NCBI GenBank assembly: GCA_935421135.1
Contig: OW285187.1
Span: forward strand, 25,854,429-25,918,428
Length of the DNA stretch: 64,000 bases
From: Bugulina stolonifera
Lineage: Eukaryota; Bryozoa; Gymnolaemata; Cheilostomatida; Bugulidae
Direction: 5' to 3'
Part shown: positions 49,087 to 62,638 of the stretch, piece after piece
Numbering within the stretch: position 1 is the first letter of the stretch
Layout of the letters: each line of letters begins with the position of its first letter
Translations under genes and position numbers: made by a program
Notes under the pieces: model-generated
Told to the model about the DNA's origin: nothing
Databases searched by the model: none
The model's input: the letters and a program-made list of their open reading frames with translations, nothing else

Positions 49087-52000
49087 TTATACAGACATCA
49101 ATAAATTGAAATTAGAATTTGATCTTGCACTTTTTATCCTTTGCAATGTTGTCCCATGCAATTTGTAGAATGACCACACCATTACTTGTAAAGCACCACA
49201 TACCAAAGGGACATAAACCAGCATTTGAAAGCATGCATTTCTATACAAATCATCCGTGACTGTACTTTCGTCTCTTGGAGATTTAGCAAACAGATCATGA
49301 CCTATAAACAGAAGATGGATATGTTCAGCTCTTTTGTATATTTTGTGGGCTACATACAACATTGTGTTTGCATACATATTTAGTATTGTAGCCTAAGGTG
49401 TGCTAACTCGGTGATAACCTAATCTGAGGGTCGCAAACACCCTGAGATATATTTAAACACCTGTTAACTCACAGGTGTTATTGCACAGGTGTTACTACAT
49501 TAAGATAGTCATTTGAAAACCTGGGACAAAAAATAGAATGTTCATATCATTGCAGGTTCTGTCCTTTCCTCCATGAGCTATGATCAGAAACAGAATCAGT
49601 ACTTACCTAACAATTGGCTCCGAATTACAAGCTTCACTAATAATATTAGGAATGAAAAATATTTTGGTAACATGACCAATCTCACCACAGTGAAACACTT
49701 CATTAGTAACCCAATTGATTAAGCTATTGATGATGACAGAAGTGGCCCTCTTTTTTCTAAGAGAGATGAAAGCATTAGGAGAGCACAACTTCTTAGCTAC
49801 TATCTAGATAATTATGTGTCCAATAGTATACTATCTAGATATGTTCTCTAAGGGAATTTGAACAATAGACATGGGAGTATAGACCTAATAATAGTAACTG
49901 CAGACCAACCTGTCATGTAAGAGATAAGTGAGGTCCCGATAATAGGAGCCAATGTCTGTCCAGGCTTTGCCAAGAAGTTTGCTGTACCAAATATCAATGC
50001 TGAGACGGGCTCAGTGCGTCCATTCCTTACGTAATCCTCATCTACCAAGTCCGATATAACCAACGTCAGTAGCTTACATGTACCCTCAGTAAATACACGG
50101 TTACTAGAAATACAATGCAGTATATTATGCACACATCCTTAATATATGGAATAAGAACTGGCCAGTGCAAAGAGTAATTGGTAACCACAAAATGAATACC
50201 ATAGGGGTTAGCAATACTAGATTCCCCTTTCTTCCTGAAGGTCATATAATAAGTGTCAGAAGGTCATATGATAAGCGTCAGAAGGTCATATATAAGTATG
50301 GTTTACAAACATGAGATATAATGAATATCTAGGTACATTAGGTTCACAATAGTGATAGCTTTTAGGTCAAACTGCTGGAGTTCTGGTGGATTTTAAAAAT
50401 ACATTAATCTAATGCCACATCCTGTAAACCACTGAGCTGAATAAATCATTACTATATGAGCACATAACAGTGACATATACTGCAATGTTCATCATTTGGT
50501 TACAACATCAATTGTACCAAGAAGGAACAGCGTGGAAGTTGAATTGTCTGTGTATACAAGGATGTAGGGCAGGGATACAAAATGTGCTTCCACTTAAATG
50601 TTGCATATATAGTATTTGTAAAACTGCCCTGGTATAAGCGATAGACTAATCATAAATAACGATAGATAGATGAATTATAAACACTCCACAACAATGATTT
50701 AGATCTATGCTGATAAAGAATAGGAGTGTTAATAGTTAGCCTACCTTCCTATAAAGAAGCACATCAACCAGCCAAATGAAGGTCCTGCTCCCCACATTGC
50801 CAAAGCCAGCATCAGTTTTATACAGAATAATAGTTTAATAACAGCATACAAGCCGTAATATTTGCACATCTTCAGAAATAACAAGTTGTTGATGTGTGGC
50901 ATCACAAAGGATATTCCTGGAAATGAGAAATATTAATTGTTACTCCACTATTTCACAAGGATTAATATGCATCAGTGTGTCAGAGATGTTATTGCGTTGC
51001 CATGTGAACCAATACTCCATTAGCCTACAGACTTACAACACAATATTTATGTTTCTTCTAACAATCTTAATTTGTAACAAAAGTCTACAGACAACATGGT
51101 CAGATTTTATCATACCATGTGATTCTTGCAAAAACTTACCTATTAGGAAAGAACCATAATGTTTATGATCTTTGACCAAGCTCTCCATAAACATTGGAAA
51201 GAAGTTGCTGTTGAAATGGCAGTGGAACACCTGTGAATGTAGAAAACAACACATAACATGGAGTACCTGACATATATGTGGAAGAACACAGAACGCCATT
51301 AGATGTCATTCAAGAACTCAGACTAATTACATGTGGGCGTACTAGATAATATTAACTAAAGTGGAACAAATGGAAATAGATTTCAGTACAAACATTATCT
51401 AAGTAGTTATACTTCCTTAATTTAAGATCACCTCTAACTTACCTGAATAATATTAATAACTGTAAATACGAGGAAATTCTTATGAGAGAGCATCTGTCTA
51501 AAAAATAACCTCATCGGTCTCCTACTAGAACTTCCAAAACTCTTAATAAGATTGCTAAGGCTACAGTGAGATTCATTGGCTACATTTTGCCGTGCCGTAT
51601 GTTGTACTTGAATAAATTTTGACTGTAAAATACTTGTTACAACATAATATCCAACAGCTGAGATCATCGCTAGTGTGATACAGAATATCCTGAAGTAACC
51701 GAGATCATTTTTGTCCCAGAAATAGTATGACAAGAATACTGATAGAGAGCCAATGGCACTAAATACGGAGTCATAGCTGTTCAGACTAGTCCTCGAGTCT
51801 AACGTTATCGACAATTCTGCAAGCAGAGCAGATTGTTGAAGATCTACCATTGTCAGGAAAGCATCATATAAACATAAGCAGATTGGGAATTGCACAGACG
51901 GTATGAGCCAGTCGAACCATATCAGACAGAAACAGAGCGCTAGCATTGGTCCACAGTAACGAATCATATTTGTCCGCCGGATTATCGCTGATGGTGAGGC

Positions 52001-52351
52001 ACCAGCATTTGCTGTCCTTCCTTTTAAAAATGTTTCATTTGAATTATCTATTTCACCATGTCGGTTATATCGTCTATGTAAACTACTATCTGTAATATAA
52101 CTATTTGAAAATTCGGATTTATGTTCTTCATTATCTGTAGGAGTTAAGTGTCCACTATCACCAATCCAACCAAATAGTGGATCATTAACAGAGTTCCAGA
52201 TCAGAAATAGCGACTCTCCTATCCAGAAGGATGTTTTGTCAATTTTAAAAGCTGAGAGAAACATGTCGACATGGTAGAGAATGAATATGTTATGTAGAAT
52301 GGTAGAGAAGAGGCTGATGCTGCCATAGCATAATCCAGTGCTGTGAGGCAT
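49087..52351 (-). CDS. MFSD13A: MFSD13A/TMEM180-like major facilitator transporter
   Basis: Five exons: 52351-51443, 51230-51140, 50916-50745, 50103-49910 and 49301-49087, in phase, 526 residues (human about 517). The start is the first ATG after an in-frame stop. The exon-1 protein shows the family signatures LLHN-type helix ([11 protein letters not shown]), [20 protein letters not shown] then LFGWIGD, the cytosolic arm, [20 protein letters not shown] and a [20 protein letters not shown] helix. Later exons supply [38 protein letters not shown] and [13 protein letters not shown]. It is a polytopic membrane protein (about 12 helices expected) in the sugar:cation symporter-like MFS group; the substrate is unknown. 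Oddly, the first 303 codons are intronless, while the rest is split into four exons. FAM136A converges on its 3' side. Confidence 0.94.
50237..50296. repeat. Tandem repeat, 22 bp x about 2.7
   Basis: GAAGGTCATATAATAAGTGT plus CA is followed by a second copy with two substitutions and a partial third. Lies in the intron between MFSD13A exons 3 and 4. Confidence 0.85.
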
Positions 52352-53239
52352 CTCTGTGTGTGGTGCTGCAGAAGTAGACTACTAGTTCAATAAATTATCA
52401 CCGGTGTATTTCCCATTACCTTCCCTGAAAAATATATCAAAATACTATTAACCTATAGGCCCTATTATATGCACTCATAAAAGTGTCTACAAAACATAAG
52501 TTAGGGCAAAGATTTTACTATTTGAAGAAGAAGGTACCAATATGGTTGGCATTATATTTATTTAATTTAGCCAAGTAAGCTATTTATCATGAAGAAGATC
52601 TGCCCTACAATAGGTTCTAGCAGGCCTACATACTTAATGACGTCATCTGACAGCATCCCCCAAAATACAGTGTAGGGTACGAACAAGTACTATAATACTA
52701 TTATTATGTTTATGAAACAAATTTAATGTAATATGTAACAGATGTAAATTGACAGTGTTACTAAACTAGCCAGTAACTATTCAGTATCAACAAGTATATA
52801 TCTTCACTTTGGGGGTATAGGCCTACTATTATAATTATTATATTATAGCTAAATAAATGTTATTATCATGATTATGATCATCATTAAATTGGCTTACATG
52901 CCATTTTATGAAATAATAATTGACTAGGTACGACTACAACGGTAATAATAGTATAGAGCATACTAGCCTATGTATATGTATTTTATTCAAGTTTATTTGG
53001 TAGGCCTATGTTTTATTAAATTTATAATTCTATCCAACATTCTTTTCTACATGCCAAATGGGATACTGTAACTTTTAGTTTCAATTCATTATTATTATGC
53101 AACTTTAATAAGTTGCAGACAGTTTAAATTTATTATTAGCCTACAATTATTAATAATAAAAACATTTACATTACTTACTAGTTGCTTACTAGCACTAGGA
53201 TGAAAACAATCAATCACTCAATAAAATTTATTACAATCG

Positions 53240-53455
53240 GTTAATCACTCAAGATCAATAGCTCTCACTCTTGTTTTCTGGTTCTCATTTTACTCTGAGT
53301 GTAATAAATTAAAGTTTCTGAGTAAATCATATTCAATATTGATATTGATATGATTCACTCATCAATTTATTACACTCGGAATCAGAATGAGAATGAGAAT
53401 AAAATTGGAGTCACAAAACAAGATTGAGAGCTTTGGCTCTACAGTGATTGATAAC
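53240..53455. repeat. MITE-like inverted repeat with about 80-bp arms
   Basis: The left arm runs from GTTAATCACTCAAGATCA to GAGTGTAATAAATT, and the right arm from AATTTATTACACTC to CAGTGATTGATAAC is its imperfect reverse complement, sharing GAGTGTAATAAATT exactly and CTCTCA-TCTTGTTTT. The centre is AT-rich. Intergenic; target duplication not resolved. Confidence 0.65.
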
Positions 53456-53846
53456 AAAGAAAATATATTAATTAAATGCGCATACCACTTGTTAACACTT
53501 TCAACTTTCAGGTGTGAAATGAACTGACTAGAATTAAAGTTCCCCTTTTAACTCATCAACTTCAAACAAGTTACAACTAAAACCAGCTGAGCATCATCAT
53601 TCATTACATTAGGACCATAAGAATGTTATTTCTTTGTGAAAGGGCCGGATCATCGTACCTTCCTCCTCTGACACATAAATAGCCCAGGTTCTTATTTCAT
53701 CACACCAGTAGAATCTCCATTCTTTTAAAGAGTTGTCTGCCCAACTTTACACGCGGCAGCCGTGAAATAAAGAGAAGCCAACTCTAACTAAGAACCCTAG
53801 AGAACAACCGTGTTGTACAGTGTATCTACATGTACATCTTGTATTG

Positions 53847-54507
53847 TGATGGTACGCCAAGTCGTATCTTACATCTGACACTCATTGTTGTGTGCATACA
53901 TGTATATATATGCTTGTACTTTATTCCTATATTGTTGTATATGATTATATGATTATATCTAAGTCTTTTAATGCCTTTTATACCCATGTACAGAGGCCCG
54001 ACCTCTCAGAATCCATTGATATTTATTTTGTACATGAATTGGACCATTATAAGCAACTTTTGTAGAACCCGACCTATTTTGGGTCGGCCGTCGGGCTTCC
54101 GACGGCCATCTTGTTGCGCAACTTCCGGACGACCACACGTCGTCTTTTCCCGACGTCACGTCGGCCGGAAGTCCTTATACTATATAAAGGGCACTGTTTT
54201 ACTGTTCATTGTCTCAGTCTTCACTTGGCTTTCAATAAAGACACATCTATACTTGATACAGAGACTTTCTCTTCCTTTTACTAGGTCATTCGCTTAGCGA
54301 ACCGCCTACTAGGTCGAACTACTCTCTTTCATTGTATAGTCTGAAGGTCGGACTTGGGATCAGATGGGTCGTCTTTGGTAGTATTTGGGCTACTGAGACC
54401 GCTCAATCTTTCATGTAATGCGAAGTCCTATTACCACTCATAGGCACTTCATTTCTGGGTCGATAGTCGTCCAAGGACGACCGCACCAAATCACAGAAAC
54501 CATTACA
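53847..54507 (+). mobile_element. LTR-like block, diverged relative of the solo LTR at 8074
   Basis: Shares architecture with the 8074-8902 LTR: CGAC/GTCG-rich sequence with GCCGGAAGT, then a TATA box (TATATAAAGG at about 54182), then CAATAAAGACACATCT, and a terminal CATTACA at 54501-54507. It also holds a strong hairpin, GGGTCGGCCGTCGG with CCGACGGCC. The 5' boundary is uncertain: a GTATT at 53841-53845 matches GTATT just after the 3' end but is offset by one base from a TG start. Confidence 0.6.
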
Positions 54508-55018
54508 GTATTACCTTGATCATAATCATAAGTGCAAATTATTCAGCATACTACAAGACTAGAGCAAGTTTTCTTTGACCAACGCTAATATTTAATAATA
54601 GCCACAACATCATCAAATGAATCTGTAGCAGCGGCAGCAGGAGAAATAATCATTTTATACAAAGGACGTTTTCCAACATGTTTGTGTTTACAATTATATT
54701 ACATCCACATAAAACAGCATAAATAATCTTCATATTGAAATAATTTTATATTTCCAGCATCACTACAATTATGCAAACCATAAAATACCAAAAATAGAGT
54801 TCAAAATGGTAACAATATTCACATGACTATTGGTTGAAACAAATGGGACACTGTACACTTCCCACAGGAACGGATTGGAGAAACCCGTTGTCACCATATC
54901 CAATAGCAGACTGGGCAATAGTATCAAAAGTTGTACAACAACATCAGCACATGACAAAGAAAAGGCTGTGCACTATTTAATTGTAGACATTATATGGCTA
55001 GAGAACACAACTCCTGGT

Positions 55019-58000
55019 TCAAGTTGCTAATTTGTAAACTCCTGCAGCACAAACAAGTTTTCCCTCCCGTATTTTCTTGCTGAGGAATTTTTCCAGCTCA
55101 TGTATAGTACATTCTGTCTTGGCAAATATCTTGAGCATGGAGTGAATCCTTTCTAGGGATTGAGATTCTGTGTTAGTTAGCATTCCATTTATATAAGTCC
55201 ACATCATCTACAGTGTACAATAAAACAGGCTAATTAATGATGAAGATTATTATTTGTAATTGGATTAATTAAACTTGCCTTTTGGGTTAAATACGAAGAC
55301 GAAATGTTCCGTAATGATAAAAATTGCGTAAAGTGAGCTTAGTCATTTGATTTGTGCATAAATCTACTCAGTTGGTGTATGAGGAGCATTTCCAGTGTAC
55401 AGCAACATATACATGATTACCTGGAATTCCTCTTCTTGCTGCTGCTCGGAAGAAGCTGTTGCTGACTCGATCTCCTCTTCCTCAATTGGTTCGGTTACAG
55501 AGGAGGCAGTGTGGTCTTTATTTAGTCTGTATTTATCCTGACACTCTTCCTTCAGCAGCCCGTGTGTCTGCCAGTACGATATTCTACGCTTGATCACAGA
55601 AGAAGTCGTCTGCAATTTCTCTGCCAACTCATCTATACTGTACATTTCTATATAATACAAGGAGAAGGTAACTGTGACAGTTGGTAAACAACCATGAGCA
55701 TGCCAACCATCAATTCAATCTGTAACAAGACTTTCTCTTACATGTATATCCTGCACAAAATTAGAATAATCGATCTTTTACAAAGTCATTCATGTATATT
55801 GTGCAACCTGTATTTTCGAGCACATCATGGCATCTCCAACTATTTCTAAGGAAACAAATACCTTTTTCTTGGAAAGCCATGATGATGGCTACATTTACAG
55901 GTGATGTTTTAAATGTAACAACTTGACCGGAATCCATCTCAATATCTATCTCCACGTGGCCTGAAAATAATTAACAAAACGCAATAATTAAATTCACTGT
56001 ACGAATATATAGAGAATGCAACTATCAACTCCATAAGTGGGAACACAACTACCATTCTTACAATCACATCACTATGCAATGTTCATTCATAAAATTGTTA
56101 GCCATTGCCGCATAAAAGCTGCCCAGATTGGACAGGAAGCGAGTTGATAAACTGCTTTTCATTGGTTTATTTACGCCTACCTATATGTGGCTGCCATTTC
56201 AATGTCCGATTAACCTTGGTTGTCTCGTAAGCTTTAGTATAACTGTCCAGAGCAGACTTCATGTCGACAGGAAGTTCTATCTGCTCCTCTCTAAAGGTCG
56301 GCCAGTATTGAGCTGATAATATCATTGCACTCATCTGAAACTAGTATAGAATGTTCTAGATTAAGTATGAATGCGGTATTCATAAGAAACCCATCTGCTG
56401 GATTTCATAAACATATGCACTTACTGGCAGTTCATTGGATGATTTCTGTAATTCATCATTGATCCAGGCATTCAGTCTCTTGGAGTCAGCTACATCCTTC
56501 AGCATCACTTCACACTTATGCAAGTCTGTCTCACCAAACCTATTCACAAGTTTGTATTATTATGCACAGGCACCTGTTACAGCACGCAGGACATAAATTG
56601 AGTTAATTGGAAATTAAAAGATCCTAGAAAAAGCACGAGAGATTCATAATAACATTATTATAGTTTATGAGAGTAAAATTGAGGTGATATGTTGTTATTA
56701 TCCCTCTTATAAATACTCGGACGCAACATCGACATTTAAAATTGCAAGAGAATAAAATTGGTAGTGACCTCACATTATAATGTTAGTGAACCGCGTCACA
56801 TGACCATTACCTGACTTTCAGTAATTCAAAGTATCGAATCTCCCAGATAGTTGTATAAGAGAGATTGGCTAACAAGCGGTCAGCTAACAGATTCCAATAC
56901 TCTTTGATGAAAAGCTCTTTGGTACCATATATGTTCACCAGCATGTTGATGATATCTGTTGATCTCCGAGTTTTCGATGAAATTTCTATAAATAAACGTG
57001 ACATACAGTTTGCAGGATAAATAAATTATACATTAAATGCATCATTCCATATGAGACACTGAAGTTTGATTACTTACTGTCTGTGTAAATATACAGGCGC
57101 ATGTATATCGCAATTTGTGACTAGTGGTTGGACAAATGATACAACATAATGTACATTTACATCATAATTTATATATAGTGAGAAGACAGCGTGTGTCTAA
57201 AATAATATAAAAATAATTGACTTGTGTATTCTGTAACAGGTAATGGCCGACACTATATTAAAGCTGTAGGTCATTGAAACACACTAGCATAATCCCAGCT
57301 TATAGGAGTATATAGCCTGTGGTCTAAGATTACTACTACTAGAGCAGGTATTGCCGGCGATGAAAGTTGAATTATCATAGAGCTTCCAGATTCTAAAAGT
57401 TAGTACAAGATAACAGAAGATATGAGCACCATTTCAAACATATACAGTAATCACATGCTCTATGAGACTATCAAAAGCAATAAAATTTGTGGGTTCGGTG
57501 CAAACAAATATATAACATGAAAACAACAACATTTGCACTTTATTCACCTGGGTTTGCATCTACAGGATCTGGTACCCACAGCTGCCATTCCTCTCCGATA
57601 TTGTCTTCATCTACGATGTCCTGGTCTGACGTACCTTTAGTTAACTCATCAGCCAACACTTCGCATGAGTCATCAATGAGATTGGAGACTATGCACCTCA
57701 CGGTGTCCTCTCGGGACCTGATATATGCCATGTTATACAATGTTAAACAGACTGACGCAAGTAAACAATGAATGATGAATAGTCAATATGTTGATACGCT
57801 TATGATAAGTGCGATTAATTTCGGCTAATCATTTCTGGCCTAATAAGTGCAGACGTCACTTTCCAGAACTTGATGGTTATAAATACAAAACCTATGTGAA
57901 ACCTACATAATAAGGCTACACTATACATTTAATATTATATGATATTAATATTATATTGTATTACCATATTACCTATCAGAATATACTTTTCCAACAATAA

Positions 58001-61000
58001 GTTATTACTTATTTAGAAATAAATTGGTTGAGAATCTTGTGGCAAGGTATTAATTTATGTTTTCTTAAACATCAAGGGCTCTTAAATATGAACTTGCTTT
58101 TTTTTTTTTTTTTATTTATTAGTTTATGTCATCATTTTTAAACAGTAGTGATATTAAAATAAGGTAATAAAAGGTAATAAAACATGGGGCTAATCAGATA
58201 GTTCGAAACTAGAGTTGTGACAGCCCCGTTCCAGAGGTTCGCCAGCCACAGAAGGCCGACACACGCATCCAGGGACACATGCTGCGCCCACCCACTATGC
58301 GCCAAGCTCCCAGAGACGAGCAGCCAGGCGCCTCGCAAAGACTCCACCGGTGAGGCCCCGTAGGTCCCATGCATGCTCACCAAATAGGTTAGCGGCAGTA
58401 AAATAAATAGACCTCTTTCCCATTTCCGAATTAACTTTGATTGATTTCAGTGGATTTTTCAAAGTCTTACACGTAGTCATGGGGTGTACAGTCTCAATTA
58501 AATTAAGATTATTTTTGTTGGGATAAATATGGTTTTTATAAAATATTATAAGCCTATATTTGAAGATCATAGAAATAGGCATAATTTTAAATTCTTTAAA
58601 CCTGTGTGAAACATGTGAATTTGGCTGTTGACTTAAAATGATCCGCAATGATTTCTTCTGGCTGATTAAAATGCTGGATGTTAAATAGTCTGGGGCATGT
58701 CCCCAAAATTCCACACCATATATAAGGTGTGGGTATATAAAAGTGTAATACAAATTTACCATTATTTTCTGGTCTAAAAACTTTGTCAAATAGCGAAACA
58801 TCATTAATAAAAAGGTGATTTTGTTTACAATGTTATTGATATGGAACTCAAAATTACAATGTTTATCCAAGGCCACACCAAGAAATTTTGTGTGATCAAC
58901 AGTATTCAATTTTCCAACATCGAATTCATCAACGTCAATTTTTTTCTGTGGATTTCGAAATATGACTTGCATTGTTTTGCTAAAATTTATAACAAGTCTA
59001 TTTGCCAAGCACCATTGTTCTATTTTTGAAAGCTCAAAAGGTGTTATCATGATTACTGAGCTGCTCTATTACGTGCAAAGAGTATTCGCTATGCGCTATA
59101 GGCCTGTTACCACGAAGATTGTTATTGTTATTAGACAAATGTGAGTAATGTTGGTACTTGACACTAGCTGAATGGATATGAGGCAGACTTGATTGGCTAA
59201 CTACCCAACTTAGTAGGTAATATTTGCTACTTTTACTACTAAAGCGTCCAAATCTCAGGTGAGATACTAATGTAGCTAATATGAAGTCTCACCTAAGATA
59301 GAGTTTGACAGGTTCAGTGACTATCTCCAATATAACGCAAGAGGGGTCGAGGACTCGGAATGCTTGTATGGATTGAATATACGCAGTGAGTATGTCAGTA
59401 GTTGTCACCCCTATAATAGACTGTACAATATAGCAATGCAAAGTAAAGCTAGGTAATCAATGACCCATAGAAAACACAAACATGAATGAAAACTAGTGAT
59501 TGTATGAAATACGGTAGATGAATCGGCAATTTTTCCTATATACTAGAAAAGCCAACTTTTCTAATATTATGATATAAACATATATTTGCACTGGCCAACA
59601 TGGCATTATGGCATTATGGCATGATAAGTATATATAAAACTTATCTTCACAAACCTGGATGAAGTATCCGATTCCGATAGACTCGTTTTATTGTGTCGAT
59701 CAGGTCCTTACGTAGATTAGTTTGTGGCAAGGCTGACTGTAAATCCTCAAAGCTGGGTTTAGATTCTGGATAATCTATAATCATGGGCAGCATCTCATTC
59801 AACCTGGTGAAAAATAGTAGAATGGATTCAAAAATACAATTAATTCGCATACAGGCTAATTATTGGGTAGCTGAAGTGCAAGACGATATCCTTTGCAATA
59901 TTTCAACAATATTGATAAAGTACAAAATAACCAATAGCATTTTGACAAAATTAAAGCTCTATTAAAAGGGATGGCAGATGTACTTTGTTAGTGATGCTAA
60001 ATACAGGTACAGGTACAATGCAAAAACTAAATAGGATTAAAGCAGAGAAATTATATTTACTATATTACACAACTAAAGATGAATAATACTGTAGCTCATG
60101 CTCATTATCAACAGTAGGGTACTGACCGCAGTTTGACAAAGCTGTCATATAGGTAGTACAACAGACGCTCTGCGGATAATATTTCACTAGCATTGAGATT
60201 CACCGTCACTTTGTTTAACCAGCCAATCAAAGCATTATTCAACCAGTCAATTAGATCCTGAATAAGTGACTTGCTGTATGTACCGCCACAAGTTTCCAGT
60301 ACTTGGTCTTTGATTTTTGAGCGGGCAATACCAAATAGTACTTCCTCTATTATACTCTGGAATATACCAAGTTCTTGGCTGCAAGGAAAACAAACAATTG
60401 TAAATACCAATGGAGGTGATAGAATTATGACACGCCCATATATTGCAATAGGAGTCATTCCTAACCAGAGCCAAACACGGTGTTTGCAGACTGCTAAACT
60501 ATCTGAGCTAGCTGAGTATGAAGTTCTGCACGGCGCCCACTAGACAAGACTAGACTTGAGAAGAGCCAAGCAGCAGAACACAAAATTTCAACTCCAGCTG
60601 TAATTTTTTAGACAGTGAGCAGTTTGTATTCAAATAAAATCAGTGCTAAAATTACATAGAGTGTATATCGGCGTTAAGCGTGAGTATGAATGTTTACACT
60701 TTATACGTACGTACATTTACATGTACATCTGTATATAGAGTATACTTACACACAGCTTGTGATTGTTTCCATCTGCGACAGTATTTCATTACATTGACAG
60801 GGAGCGCTTTCACAAACACATGATTCTGTAACATCAAATATAAAGCATTTATAGGTCTACTACATGTATATAGATACAGACCAACAACTGAAAAGCCTAG
60901 GATGTATTATAAAAGAGTAATCCCAAATTTACATTAAATTACTAAGCATGATATAAGCAAAATAGAAGATTCACCTTGTGGATTATCATTGGAACTATTT

Positions 61001-61813
61001 TCCTTTGTGGAGATTGAATAAGCTTTTGAGTAGAAAGCTTTAGCATGTTCTGTGATCTTGTTGTGGTGAGTAAACTCCAAACAGACCCGATAAGAACGCT
61101 GGATGGATTCGGACATCTCATGAGCGTAACCCATTTCATCTAATAGTGATATCAATGGTTGGAGAGCGTGTATGTATGACTTGGCATGATTGAAAGTTTT
61201 ACTAATTAGCATTGGCAGAGAGCAGTTAGAGCCTTCTGTGATATAACCGAGTACATTCAGTTGAATAGAACCTTCAATATGATAAATTAAATTTTCTAGA
61301 GCAGCATCTAATGCATCCTCTTCAACAAGTTTTTCCACTCCTATTCTAAGATTTGTATTACACCCATGGTTATCCTGAAATAAAATATACAATGGATTGA
61401 CAGATATATTGAGGTAGATAACTTTCAAACTGTCATTGGAAAATAGTGAAGTCTATGAAAAATATGTACGTGTAATGTGGGTTATATATTTAGAAACTAC
61501 AGCAGTCGCCTGTTAGAGGCTGCTCCCATGATCAAAATATAGCGGCAAGATTCACTTAGTTGGAAGGATGGAGGGCTGTGTTATTGCCGAGCTAAATCAA
61601 TGCAGACCATGCTAAGTTTGCAGGCTGAGATTCTAAATTCCGACTTGTGATCAAGTGAATGATAACCAACCCATCTGATCACTCAATTCAAGTTGCTAAA
61701 TTTCATTCAAAAAACAAAATATGGGCCTACAAATCGACTGATATATGAGTTTAACTTACCTGTACTTTGATGAGGTCTTCAATACAGTTCCATGCCTGTT
61801 CCAGATTCATCAT
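55019..61813 (-). CDS. ANAPC2: Anaphase-promoting complex subunit 2 (cullin-like)
   Basis: Thirteen in-phase exons: 61813-61760, 61374-60975, 60825-60750, 60378-60127, 59803-59655, 59410-59293, 57717-57548, 56985-56811, 56539-56425, 56334-56181, 55960-55862, 55647-55421 and 55207-55019, giving 725 residues (human 822). The conserved blocks appear in family order: EQAWN near the start, RNRILHPG, AFRVLDPSCVILEIV, REDTVRCIV, WVPDPVDANPG, then the cullin-homology core DIINMLVNIYGTKELFIKEY and LLADRLL. RYFELLKVRFGE, CEVMLKDVADSKRLN, ILSAQYWP, SSVIKRRISYW and a C-terminal winged helix ending AAGVYKLAT follow. With APC11 it forms the catalytic core of the mitotic ubiquitin ligase. The shortening falls mainly in the N-terminal cullin repeats. 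The start (two tandem ATGs) is inferred from alignment of EQAWN with the human VAWN. Confidence 0.94.
58098..59055 (-). mobile_element. 5'-truncated LINE reverse-transcriptase fragment with poly(A) tail
   Basis: The minus strand encodes about 250 residues of the thumb and C-terminal end of a non-LTR reverse transcriptase: WCLANRLVINFSKTMQVIF, KFLGVALDKHCNFEFHINNI, YYTFIYPHLIYGVEFWG and SQKKSLRIIL. A run of 16 T at 58098-58113 is the minus-strand poly(A) tail. The palm domain with the catalytic YXDD is absent, and the frame is closed by a stop just upstream, so this is a dead-on-arrival copy. It is in an ANAPC2 intron, same strand as the gene. CR1/L2/jockey-like, clade not resolved. Confidence 0.85.
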
Positions 61814-62630
61814 GCCTGCTAACGAATAATAGACCTTTGGTGCTGGAATTTTTAATTTTCCATTAAATGAAGCATGATTATGAAAAGTTATAGGTCATCG
61901 TTACGGGCATCAATTACTTTTATTTACCATTGAAATAGTACTGTTTAGTCTATGGGGACAGGGATGGCTTTATGAACAGCAAAGGGGGGTTGCCAACAAA
62001 TGCCTCTTGGCATTTGCGGATAGATTGATAGTTCAAAAACCATGCTTTTCACATGAAATGTTGACAGAGAAAAAAAGGTCTCATTAGGATAATACAATCT
62101 ACTAATGTTAAGATTATAAATCCATATGTAAAAGATTTCAAGTAGAAAAGCATTACAAATTTCCTTTCCCTAAGCGGCGGAGCATGGCTTCAAGTGCTGC
62201 CTCTTAAACCGCTAAATGTTATTGAGTAAGCCAATTATTGATTTTAATATATTAGACCAATGTAGAGTTATCCTGTTAACTACTTATGAGCAGAAGGAGG
62301 AGCTTCTGATGATATAGTGGGTTGGTGATCATGCTAGAAGGAGCTTATTTAGTCCTGTAACAAAGGTTTGGGCATTGCACATGAACTAGACTAATCGTAC
62401 TGTCATTCATGTTCTCAGATTTTTCCAACCATAAAATCTTCATCCATGCTGGGTAAAGCTGCTGTGCTAAATTTTGCAGTTAGCTTTGGCTGATCTTGGT
62501 AGTCCTGTTGAGTGAACCGACTTTTTGCTCATACAGCTTAGAGTGTTTAGACATACTTTTTTATACAGTGATCTTGTCTTTTGCAAGGGAGTTCTTTCTA
62601 AGCAACCAAGAACTTGGTTCCAAATCTGTC
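61814..62630. other. Upstream region of ANAPC2
   Basis: Probable promoter side of ANAPC2. A short stretch in frame with the first ATG stays open upstream until a TGA, so a slightly longer start cannot be excluded, but it has no ATG. No other gene or RNA seen. Confidence 0.5.
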
Positions 62631-62638
62631 TAAATAAC

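Larger units (their letters stand above)
52352..55018. other. Spacer between MFSD13A-like and ANAPC2 genes
   Basis: No conserved gene was found on either strand. The region should contain the MFSD13A promoter and ANAPC2 3' UTR. It carries a large inverted-repeat element (53240-53455) and an LTR-like block (53847-54507). Open frames at 53968-54297 lie inside the LTR-like block and are not genes. Confidence 0.6.

Noticed and set aside
53968..54297. Overlapping open frames on both strands
   Set aside because: They lie inside the LTR-like block, and their length follows from its local GC content.
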